From Marinirhabdus sp963793275 (GTDB lineage Bacteria; Bacteroidota; Bacteroidia; Flavobacteriales; Flavobacteriaceae), in NCBI GenBank assembly GCA_963793275.1, contig CAWBZL010000002.1:434001-498000 (forward strand): 64,000 nucleotides of DNA. Direction: 5' to 3'. How positions within the stretch are numbered: position 1 is the stretch's first letter; each line of letters opens with the position of its first letter. Below the pieces are notes generated by a model. That model did no database searches, was not told the DNA's origin, and was given only the letters and a program-made list of their open reading frames with translations. Of this stretch, positions 34,745-42,515 are shown piece after piece. The translations under genes and the position numbers were made by a program.

Positions 34745-36814
34745 ATGAAAATTACAAGAGATATAGTAGTAAAAGCCTTTAAAAACCTCGTCACGGCAAA
34801 AACGATGACCGAGATTTATGAGGAAAACTTTAAGGTAGTTTCAAAATATGTGCATGCGACTTCTCGAGGGCACGAGGTGATACAAACTGCTGTGGGGATG
34901 CAATTGCAACCACAGGATTATATGTTTCCATATTATCGCGATGACTCGATGTTACTGGCCATTGGGATGACACCGTATGAAATGATGTTGCAGGTGTTGG
35001 CAAAGAAGGACGATCCTTTTTCTGCTGGACGTACGTATTATTCGCATCCTAGTTTAAAGGATGATGATAAACCTAAAATTCCGCACCAGAGTAGTGCTAC
35101 CGGGATGCAGGCAATTCCCGCGACTGGGGTTGCTTTAGGTTTTGCGTACAAAGAAAGTTTAGGGAAGGACGAAGCGATTGCGCAACAAGTGCGCAATGAA
35201 CAGCCCGTTGTAGTTTGTTCTTTAGGAGACGCAAGCGTAACTGAAGGGGAGATTGCCGAAGCTTTTCAAATGGCGGCGTTAAAACAACTGCCAATTCTCT
35301 ATCTGGTACAGGATAATGGTTGGGATATTTCAGCAAATGAGGCCGAGACACGTGCCCAAAATGCTGCTGAATATGCCGCTGGATTTCACGGATTGGAAGC
35401 AATTTCTATAGACGGAACTAATTTTGAAGAGAGCTATAAAACGATTAACGAAGTAATTTCAAAAATACGAACAGAGCGCCGTCCGTTTTTGGTGCACGCA
35501 AAAGTACCGTTGTTAAATCACCATACTTCGGGAGTGCGGATGGAATTTTATCGTGACGATTTGGACGAAGCCAGATTGCGGGATCCATATCCTAAAATGC
35601 TGAAATTGTTATCAGATTTTAATATTTCAGAAGAAGAAGTAAAAGAAATTGAAACTGAAATCGAAGCTGAAGTTAAAAAAGCCTTAAAGGAGGCGCTTGA
35701 AGCAGAAGACCCAAAACCCGGAGATTTATTTACATACGATTTTGCGCCTACCCCAATCACCGAAGAAGTAGGAGAGCGTTCTCCCAAAGGCGGTGAAAAA
35801 GTGGTGATGGTAGATTGTGCGTTGTTTGCTATTGAAGAACTCATGGCGAAGCATCCCGAATGTTTGCTGTACGGACAAGATGTAGGAGGAAGACTTGGAG
35901 GTGTGTTTCGAGAAGCCGCAACGCTGGCGCAAAAGTTTGGCGATAACCGTGTTTTTAACACCCCAATTCAGGAAGCATTTATTGTGGGTTCTACGGTAGG
36001 AATGAGCGCTGTAGGATTAAAGCCTATTGTTGAGGTTCAGTTTGCCGATTATATTTGGCCGGGTCTAAACCAATTATTTACTGAAGTTTCACGAAGTTGC
36101 TATTTATCCAACGGAAAATGGCCGGTTTCTATGATCTTACGAGTGCCAATTGGTGCCTACGGAAGTGGTGGACCCTATCACTCCTCTTCAGTAGAGAGTG
36201 TGGTTACTAATATTAGAGGACTTAAAATTGCGTATCCAAGTAACGGAGCCGATTTGAAAGGGTTAATGAAAGCGGCTTATTACGACCCCAATCCTGTAGT
36301 TATTTTTGAACACAAAGGATTGTATTGGAGTAAAGTGAAAGGAACAAAAGGTGCTACTTCTCTCGAGCCAAGTGAGGATTATATATTACCTTTTGGTAAA
36401 GCTTGGGTATTACAAGAAATCTGGCCGCAGGATGAAGAAGAGACCTTGTCCATCATTACCTACGGAATGGGTGTGCATTGGGCTTATAATGCTACCAGAG
36501 AATTAGGTGTGACAGATCGGGTGGAGATTGTAGACTTAAGAACTTTACATCCATTAGATTATGAAACCGTATTTAGAAGCGTTAAGAAATGTGGAAAATG
36601 CCTTGTTGTAACCGAAGAACCTTCAGAGAATAGCTTTAGCAGAGCATTGCAGGGTAGAATCCAGGAAGAATGCTTTCAACAACTGGATGCGCCCGTGCTC
36701 ATTATTGGTTCTGAAAACATGCCTGCCATTCCATTGAATTCAGTTCTGGAAGAAACAATGATTCCTTCTACTGAAAAAGTAAAGGCTAAGATTTTGGAGG
36801 TATTATCGTATTAA
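34745..36814 (+). CDS. fused alpha/beta E1 component of branched-chain 2-oxoacid dehydrogenase
   Basis: Thiamine-diphosphate decarboxylase of 689 residues with both E1 halves in one chain. Alpha half (about 1-335): GDASVTEGEIAEAF...QDNGWDIS is the ThDP-binding motif. Beta half (about 352-689): YGQDVGGRLGGVFREA, PIQEAFIVG, and RVPIGAYGSGGPYHSSS. A segment near residues 145-152 (IAQQVRNE), just before QPVVVCSLGDAS, is encoded by a palindromic repeat at 35177-35197. It pairs with the E2 gene upstream and ends at a strong terminator. Confidence 0.9.
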   Translation: MKITRDIVVKAFKNLVTAKTMTEIYEENFKVVSKYVHATSRGHEVIQTAVGMQLQPQDYMFPYYRDDSMLLAIGMTPYEMMLQVLAKKDDPFSAGRTYYSHPSLKDDDKPKIPHQSSATGMQAIPATGVALGFAYKESLGKDEAIAQQVRNEQPVVVCSLGDASVTEGEIAEAFQMAALKQLPILYLVQDNGWDISANEAETRAQNAAEYAAGFHGLEAISIDGTNFEESYKTINEVISKIRTERRPFLVHAKVPLLNHHTSGVRMEFYRDDLDEARLRDPYPKMLKLLSDFNISEEEVKEIETEIEAEVKKALKEALEAEDPKPGDLFTYDFAPTPITEEVGERSPKGGEKVVMVDCALFAIEELMAKHPECLLYGQDVGGRLGGVFREAATLAQKFGDNRVFNTPIQEAFIVGSTVGMSAVGLKPIVEVQFADYIWPGLNQLFTEVSRSCYLSNGKWPVSMILRVPIGAYGSGGPYHSSSVESVVTNIRGLKIAYPSNGADLKGLMKAAYYDPNPVVIFEHKGLYWSKVKGTKGATSLEPSEDYILPFGKAWVLQEIWPQDEEETLSIITYGMGVHWAYNATRELGVTDRVEIVDLRTLHPLDYETVFRSVKKCGKCLVVTEEPSENSFSRALQGRIQEECFQQLDAPVLIIGSENMPAIPLNSVLEETMIPSTEKVKAKILEVLSY
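35177..35197. repeat. palindromic repeat inside the E1 gene
   Basis: TGCGCAACAAGTGCGCA (35179-35195) is identical to the core at 31134-31150; the two flanking bases on each side are swapped A/T in a complementary way, lengthening the stem. It is translated in frame in the E1 alpha half. Confidence 0.7.
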
Positions 36815-36847
36815 AAAAGGGTTCAACAACTCCGTTGAACCCTTTTT
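36813..36847 (+). terminator. bidirectional rho-independent terminator
   Basis: Stem GGGTTCAAC (36819-36827) / GTTGAACCC (36834-36842), with AAAAAA before and TTTTT after. It ends the long plus-strand catabolic unit and also suits the convergent minus-strand lipoprotein gene. Confidence 0.9.
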
Positions 36848-36865
36848 GTTTATAATGCATTTATC

Positions 36866-37438
36866 TTACTTGGTATAAATGATTTTTGCGTCTTGTACTC
36901 TCTTAGGAAGTGAGTTCATGTTGCTTACGTACATATTTCTATTGTTAAAAATTCTGTTTGGCTTTTCTCCAACGATAATATACTTCACATCTAAGTCTGG
37001 TGCATTCAACGAAACCTGATCTTGGACACGCATGTTTTGATCTCCAATATCCTTAGTTAATGCTTCCAAGGTTGCAATAACATAAATTCGTCTTTCCGAA
37101 GCACGAATCTGTTGAATATTAATATCATGTTCTGTACCTTCAACTTCGGCTTCTACAATTAATTCCTGCTCGTATTTCTCACCTTCATCTGGCATATCTA
37201 CATCTATCACAGGAACTTCAACTTCTTCTTCTTCCATGACAACAACTACTTTTGGTACTTCAACCATTTTGGTAGTGGTCGTAACGTCTATATCTGCCCA
37301 GTTTACTTCGTATTCCGGGAGATTACCTTCCTCTACATCTACATCGATTTCAGGAAGTTCGGCACTCTCTTTTTTGTTTACATCGCAACTTGTCGTGAAT
37401 AAGGCTAATGCTACTAGTGGTATAAATATTTTTTTCAT
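36866..37438 (-). CDS. acidic lipoprotein of unknown function
   Basis: Protein of 190 residues with a lipoprotein signal (LFTTSCDVN, Cys at about residue 18). The mature N-terminal half is strongly acidic and valine-rich (VVVVMEEEEVEVPVIDVD). The second half has a mixed fold with QQIRASERRIYVIATLEAL. No family recognised. It lies 12 bases downstream of the Pmp3-like gene in the same direction, so the two are likely an operon. Confidence 0.7.
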   Translation of the reverse strand: MKKIFIPLVALALFTTSCDVNKKESAELPEIDVDVEEGNLPEYEVNWADIDVTTTTKMVEVPKVVVVMEEEEVEVPVIDVDMPDEGEKYEQELIVEAEVEGTEHDINIQQIRASERRIYVIATLEALTKDIGDQNMRVQDQVSLNAPDLDVKYIIVGEKPNRIFNNRNMYVSNMNSLPKRVQDAKIIYTK

Positions 37439-37450
37439 AATGGATCGGTT

Positions 37451-37603
37451 TTATTTATTTACGATAAAGGCGTGAATTACACCTGGCAACCATAAAATAA
37501 TTGTTAATATTAAATTTATTAGGAAATCTTTTCCTAGTCCGTGTCTTAAAAACACTGCCAAAGGAGGCAGTAGAATATTTAAGATAATAGTTAAAATTGA
37601 CAT
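37451..37603 (-). CDS. YqaE/Pmp3 family small membrane protein
   Basis: Peptide of 50 residues found by reading the minus strand: ATG at 37603, TAA at 37451. It has two hydrophobic helices separated by a basic turn: ILNILLPPLAVFLRHGLGKD, then LILTIILWLPGVIHAFIV. The PPLAVFLRHG and WLPGVIHA motifs are diagnostic of the Pmp3/YqaE family (stress-related inner membrane proteolipids). It sits just upstream of the acidic lipoprotein gene. Confidence 0.88.
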   Translation of the reverse strand: MSILTIILNILLPPLAVFLRHGLGKDFLINLILTIILWLPGVIHAFIVNK

Positions 37604-37810
37604 TTGTTTTTTTGTTTATAACTTAATCTACCACTGTGAATGGAATAATCTAGTTAACAAAGTCTTATTTAATTTTATCTTAACATGGAGTGAGGGTATT
37701 TGTTAAGGATTTAAGATGATTATAAGAGCTTTAAGGGAAAAGTGAAGTTTTTTACAAACTACAAGCCTGAAAGTAAGCTCGATACAGATTGATTTAAATT
37801 TCTTAAAGAG

Positions 37811-37840
37811 AATAAAAAACCCTTCAAATTTGAAGGGTTT
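37811..37840 (-). terminator. rho-independent terminator
   Basis: Perfect palindrome AAACCCTTCAAATTTGAAGG-GTTT at 37817-37840. On the minus strand it is followed by a T-run, 12 bases after the stop of the DUF4136 gene. Confidence 0.85.
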
Positions 37841-37851
37841 GCTATAATTTG

Positions 37852-38397
37852 TTACTTTTTTGCCATTGTGCCTGGAGGATATTCTGCTAAAATTTCAGCA
37901 ACAATTTTTCTAATTTTTTCTTCCCGCCTATCTATATCGCTTCCGGTGTACAGTTGTGAGCTTCCTATTCCTTGCCAAACCAGTTCGTTCGTTTTAGCAT
38001 CAATGAGGTCTATATAGAGGCTACCTTCAGTAGAGCGAGAAACAGTGCTGCCCCATCTATTTCCATACCACCAGGGATTCCATCCCCAACCGTACCCAAA
38101 ATTGTTGTTGTAAACGTCTACACGTTCACGTTCTTTTGTAAAAATACTTACGAGCAATGCCGGTGATTCAGACTTGGTCATTCCTTTTGCCTGAAGATTT
38201 GCATCAATAGCTCTTAAAATCCGTTTTTTATCTAAGTCGCTAATTTTGGCTTCATCGATCCCGGGTTTGTAAAAAGCGAAGCTATTGTAATTGCTGAAAT
38301 TTGCTTTCCTGTCATAATCTGTAGCGACACGTACCGAAGTACAGGAAGCAAAAACAACGAACAGGAGTAAAAGCGGCGTTAATTTAAAGATTTTCAT
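37852..38397 (-). CDS. DUF4136 domain-containing lipoprotein
   Basis: Lipoprotein of 181 residues (VVFASCTSV lipobox). DUF4136 features: VATDYDRKANFSNYNSFAFY near the N-terminus, a Tyr/Trp/Gly-rich middle (YGWGWNPWWYGNRWG), SLYIDLIDAKTNELVWQG, and IRKIVAEILAEYPPG at the end. Function of the family is unknown. It lies 11 bases after the urocanase gene and ends at a terminator. Confidence 0.85.
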   Translation of the reverse strand: MKIFKLTPLLLLFVVFASCTSVRVATDYDRKANFSNYNSFAFYKPGIDEAKISDLDKKRILRAIDANLQAKGMTKSESPALLVSIFTKERERVDVYNNNFGYGWGWNPWWYGNRWGSTVSRSTEGSLYIDLIDAKTNELVWQGIGSSQLYTGSDIDRREEKIRKIVAEILAEYPPGTMAKK

Positions 38398-38408
38398 AGT
38401 GCATTTTT

Positions 38409-40384
38409 TTAAAATAGTGATTCATCGACAAAATTAGGAAGCGTTACTTTAAGGTTTGGATTGCGATCCATTTCTCTTTTTATAGCGAAGATCGCTTCTT
38501 TATTTCGTGCCCAACTACGTCTTGCAATTCCGTTATTCACATCCCAGAAAAGCATACTTTCCAGGCGTCGTTGTGCATCTTTACTACCATCAAGAACCAT
38601 ACCGAAGCCACCGTTAGCAACCTCTCCCCAGCCTACACCACCACCATTATGGATGCTCACCCAGGTTGCTCCCCGAAAACTATCGCCAATTACATTTTGG
38701 ATTGCCATATCTGCGGTAAAGCGGCTGCCATCGTAAATATTACTGGTTTCACGATACGGCGAATCTGTTCCTGAAACATCGTGATGGTCGCGGCCTAATA
38801 TCACGGTTTCAATTTTTCCTTCTGAAATCGCCTTATTAAAAGCACTTGCAATTTTCATCCTGCCTTCGGCATCTGCATAGAGGATCCTTGCCTGGCTGCC
38901 CACCACTAATTTATTTTCCTGTGCGCCTTTTATCCAGGTGATATTATCCTGCATTTGTTGTGTAATTTCGGCAGGAGAATTTTTCATGATCTCTTCTAAG
39001 ACCTCGCAGGCAATGGCGTCGGCCTGGCTAAGTCTTCAGGTTTTCCCGAGGCACAAACCCAGCGAAAAGGTCCAAATCCATAATCAAAACACATAGGCCC
39101 CATGACGTCCTGAACATAACTTGGGTATTTAAAATCGATATTATTTTCGGCCATGATATCGGCTCCGGCTCTGGATGCCTCCAGTAGGAATGCATTTCCG
39201 TAGTCGAAAAAATATGTGCCGTTTTCAGTATGTTTGTTAATGGCTGCGGCGTGTCTTTTTAAGGTACTTTGTACTTCATTTTTAAATTGTTCCGGCTTTT
39301 CTGCCATCATTTCGTTGGCTTCTTCGTAGGTTAAACCTACCGGATAATATCCGCCTGCCCACGGGTTATGTAAAGAGGTTTGATCGCTACCCAGATCTAT
39401 TTTGATATTTTCTTTGTAAAAATGCTCCCAAACTTCAACAATATTACCATCCCAGGCAATGGAAACAGTTTCTTTGTTTGAAACAGCTTTTTTTACTCTT
39501 GTAGATAATTCGTTGAGGTCTGAAATTACCTCATCTACCCAACCCTGCTCGTGTCGTGTTTTAGTTGCCTTTTTATTAACCTCGCCGCAAACGGTAACAC
39601 AACCGGCAATATTACCTGCTTTAGGTTGTGCGCCACTCATTCCGCCGAGCCCAGAGGTTACAAAAAGGCCTCCTTTAGGCGATTTTTTAATTTTTCTGAA
39701 GCCGTTGAGCACGGTGATTGTCGTTCCGTGTACAATTCCCTGCGGTCCAATGTACATATAACTTCCTGCAGTCATCTGGCCATACTGTGTAACACCAAGC
39801 GCATTAAATTTTTCCCAGTCGTCGGGTTGTGAATAGTTGGGAATCATCATCCCGTTGGTAACAACTACGCGAGGAGCGTCTTTATGTGAAGGAAACAGGC
39901 CCATAGGATGTCCCGAATACATCGCCAGTGTTTGTTGGTCTGTCATTTCAGCAAGATACTGCATGACCAACCTGTATTGCGCCCAATTTTGAAACACAGC
40001 CCCATTTCCTCCATAGGTAATCAATTCGTGTGGGTGTTGCGCTACGGCGTGGTCCAGGTTGTTTTGGATCATGAGCATGATCGCTTTGGCCTGATCGTTT
40101 TTTCCAGGGTACTCATGTATAGGACGCGCATAGATTTTATAATTGGGTCTAAAACGATACATATAAATTCTCCCGTAGTCTTCCAGTTCTTTCTTAAACT
40201 CGGATAGGAGTGTGGCGTGGTGTTCTGGACTAAAATATCGCAGCGCATTTTTTAAAGCCAGAATTTCTTCTTCGGCAGAAAGAATTTTTTTCCGCTTTGG
40301 CGCGTGGTTCACTTCGGTATCGTACGCTTTCACTTCTGGAAGTTGTTTTGGAATGCCTTGTAAAATTTCTTCTTTGAATGTCAT
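38409..40384 (-). pseudogene. hutU: hutU, urocanate hydratase (frameshifted)
   Basis: Second step of histidine degradation: urocanate plus water to imidazolonepropionate, with tightly bound NAD. Seen: YGGNGAVFQNWAQY, the NAD-binding SGLGGMSGAQPKAG, the FGPFRWVCASG Cys segment, and the C-terminal GRDHHDVSGTDSP and GGVGWGEVANGG. The frame breaks near 39021-39024 (GGCC): the two halves meet at PEDLA...ACEVLEEIMKNSPAE if one base is added. Restored length is about 658 residues, normal for the family. No other hut gene is nearby, so histidine degradation must be completed elsewhere. Confidence 0.88.
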
Positions 40385-40433
40385 AAAATAATTACTGTAT
40401 TTAGAAGTCTGAAATTAGTATGTAACGTTGCTT

Positions 40434-40598
40434 TTATTTTGATGTTTTTTTATTGAATCCGTATGGGCAATGGCGACACCCGCTTTCGCAACAATATCCT
40501 CGCTTAAGATGGTATTGTTCTGTAAAGCATTTGTAACCTTCTGGTGTTAGGTAGTAATCTCCCTCTTCCAGTTCAATTTTTTTCTTTGGAAATAGCAT
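40434..40598 (-). CDS. DUF5522 Cys-rich small protein
   Basis: Peptide of 54 residues: ATG at 40598, TAA at 40434. It contains DYYLTPEGYKCFTEQYHLKR, then GYCCESGCRHCPYGF. The four clustered cysteines and CRHCPYG signature match DUF5522, a family seen across Bacteroidota and possibly a metal-binding domain. A TATTTTTG -7 box lies 5 bases upstream of the ATG, so the mRNA may be leaderless. Confidence 0.85.
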   Translation of the reverse strand: MLFPKKKIELEEGDYYLTPEGYKCFTEQYHLKRGYCCESGCRHCPYGFNKKTSK

Positions 40599-40602
40599 GT
40601 AA

Positions 40603-40610
40603 CAAAAATA
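40603..40610 (-). promoter_or_regulatory. -7 promoter element for the DUF5522 gene
   Basis: On the minus strand this reads TATTTTTG, an exact TAnnTTTG -7 box. Transcription would start about at the ATG (40598). No convincing -33 TTG was seen. Confidence 0.45.
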
Positions 40611-40631
40611 CCAAATTCTTATCTTGTAAGT

Positions 40632-40958
40632 GTGATAGTACTGGTGAATAGATTTTTACTGCGGAAGGGTTTTAATGGGATCACCCTTTGGCCTTTTGTG
40701 ATACTTCGAAAAAGGGAGCTAAAAAATGATGTTAGGTTGCTTAACCACGAACGTATTCATTTGCGACAACAAATTGAATTGGCAATTGTTTTTTTCTATT
40801 TGTGGTACGTAACCGAATTTTTAATAGGCTGGTTTCAGTATAAAAACAGACATACTGCCTACCGAAATATAAGTTTTGAAAGGGAAGCTTACACCCATGA
40901 AAAAGACCTCGACTATTGTAAGAAGAGGCCTTTTTGGAATTTTATAAGATTTTTGTGA
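40632..40958 (+). CDS. small HExxH-like protein of unknown function
   Basis: Protein of 108 residues with an HExxH-like motif (NHERIHLRQQIEL), a hydrophobic segment after it (AIVFFYLWYVTEFLIGW), and a basic C-terminus. This suggests a small membrane-associated metal-binding protein; a working peptidase cannot be claimed. Its last 60% is duplicated as a broken copy at 42203-42382. An imperfect hairpin with a T-run (40900-40935) lies inside the 3' end and converges on the next gene, only 4 bases away. Confidence 0.65.
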   Translation: MIVLVNRFLLRKGFNGITLWPFVILRKRELKNDVRLLNHERIHLRQQIELAIVFFYLWYVTEFLIGWFQYKNRHTAYRNISFEREAYTHEKDLDYCKKRPFWNFIRFL

Positions 40959-40962
40959 TTTC

Positions 40963-41736
40963 TTATTTAATCTTTGTAATAGTGAAATTACAGCTACCTA
41001 TGCTTCGCATAAAAACATTGCCCGCCGCCGCTTCTTGACTTACAATTATGGAGACATCGTCCCCTGCTTGCAATTCTACGATCTCATCAATATGAATGGA
41101 GCTATTATTGTGTCCTCCAGTATTTCGCATATATGCCGTTGCTGCCACGGCTCCTGGGAAGATATCAACACCGCTGCGCGTTACTTCAATTTCTGCGTCA
41201 ATGTTAGGTCTTACAACTGCCGAAGTCAATGATAACGATACCACGATACGGTAACGACCATCTTCATTTACCAACAAATCATTGTCCTCGACATCGGTTT
41301 GGGTGTAAAGTGAACCATCGTCGTTCCACTCTTCCAAGCCGAATATGGGTAATTCTTCTATGGCACTCGAATTTACATTGAATGTCGTATTAGTATTCAC
41401 ATACCGTGCAGATCTAGTCTCGGGGGTTTGTGTAATCCATCGGGACTGAGTTGCGTTCCAATAATAAAAACCTGGTCGTACATCGTTCTCATAACCTGCT
41501 GGAGTGAGATCGGTATTGGTATTAAATACCAAAAGACCATTTGCCGGATTAGTTATAGGTGCAGCTAAGTTGGCAGCGGTAAGGGTTACCCGGTTTACCA
41601 AAAATCCTCGATTTGAATCTGCAATTTCCAAGGAGGCGCTGGCATTGGGTGTGGTTGTGTTTATGCCTACCTGAGAATAGCAAGTATACGAAGAGAGAAT
41701 TAGGGAAAGTGTGAGCAGTATGTATTTTTGCATCAT
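40963..41736 (-). CDS. exported surface protein with head domain and jelly-roll-like domain
   Basis: Protein of 257 residues with a signal peptide (ending SYTCYSQVG). The N-terminal part has the fibre-head pattern typical of Bacteroidota exported proteins (QVGINTTTPNASASLEIADS, GLLVFNTNTD, GFYYWNATQSRW). The C-terminal 140 residues are beta-rich (FNVNSSAIEELPIFG, AGDDVSIIVSQ), resembling TNF/C1q-like modules. It shares the head pattern with the proteins at 42516 and 48453-51541. Probably displayed on the surface; partner unknown. Confidence 0.7.
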   Translation of the reverse strand: MMQKYILLTLSLILSSYTCYSQVGINTTTPNASASLEIADSNRGFLVNRVTLTAANLAAPITNPANGLLVFNTNTDLTPAGYENDVRPGFYYWNATQSRWITQTPETRSARYVNTNTTFNVNSSAIEELPIFGLEEWNDDGSLYTQTDVEDNDLLVNEDGRYRIVVSLSLTSAVVRPNIDAEIEVTRSGVDIFPGAVAATAYMRNTGGHNNSSIHIDEIVELQAGDDVSIIVSQEAAAGNVFMRSIGSCNFTITKIK

Positions 41737-41881
41737 AATATAGGATTATGCGGACAAAAATAATAACGCCTCTTTCTTACAAAAAGAATTGAGTTAAAAT
41801 TCGTTGTTCAGTAATAATTTCCGATGTAACACACAAAATATGATCTTATTACTTGAGTTTTAAGTAAAATTTTAGGAATAA

Positions 41882-42172
41882 TCACAAATCAGACACTTGC
41901 GATGCTCGGCCGTAGGTATTAATATCAGCTATATGGTTATTCAATACTAAAAATACATCTGTAAAGACATTATCTCGGATTTCAGCGTCCATAGGACTTC
42001 TCCTGATTAGATAATCCCTGGTTTGTAATATGGGTGTTGTTAATGCCACATTGATGACTGCCGATGGATCTTTGATATCTTCTACATCTTCCAAGCTCTG
42101 TATCACATTACCGGTGTGCTTTATAAATAAGTTTCCTTTATAATAATGACGTTTTCAATTTCAGTATAGGTG
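41882..42172 (-). pseudogene. fragment of a T9SS-protein paralogue
   Basis: The readable part (DPSAVINVALTTPILQTRD, then SPMDAEIRDNVFTDVFLVL) matches a stretch of the large protein encoded at 45237-48415 (VTTPVLQQRAFMLMGSPMDA, VFTNAFLVLDH). Upstream, after one frameshift, YTEIENVI and KGNLFIKHTGNVIQ match its YLEIENDI and NGSLIVNHTGNVVQ. Both ends are missing, so this is a decayed copy. Confidence 0.65.
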
Positions 42173-42202
42173 TCGGCCTTTGCGGTCAATTTTTATAAGA
42201 AG

Positions 42203-42382
42203 ATTTGCGACAACAAATTGAATTAGCAGTTAATTTTTTTCTATCTATGGTACGGAGCTGAATTTTTAATAGGCTGGTTTCAGTATAAAAACAGACATAC
42301 TGCCTACCCAAATATAAGTTTTGAAAGGGAAGCATACACCCATGAAAAAGACCTCGACTATTGTAAGAAGAGGCCTTTTTGG
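42203..42382 (+). pseudogene. broken duplicate of the 40632 gene 3' half
   Basis: About 180 bases nearly identical to 40759-40937: ATTTGCGACAACAAATTGAA at the start and GAAGAGGCCTTTTTGG at the end. An extra base early on shifts the frame, so no full protein results. The copy keeps the terminator-like hairpin of the original. Confidence 0.75.
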
Positions 42383-42515
42383 AGGTTTGTAAAATATGTG
42401 CCTTGCTTGTTATGAGCGGATTAGTTTTGTTTACGGTTGAGTGTATTCCTTTTGTTTACAATAGTATGTAAACTTGCGAGCGTAATGATATTTAAAATTA
42501 TAGCTTATGAGAACA

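Noticed and set aside
38409..38987. A separate small urocanase-like gene after hutU
   Set aside because: Sequence continues exactly where the upstream frame stops, and one added base restores a normal 658-residue urocanase.
40900..40935. A true terminator for the 40632 gene
   Set aside because: The hairpin AAAAAGACCTC/GAGGCCTTTTT has a mismatch and lies before the stop codon. It is mentioned only as terminator-like.
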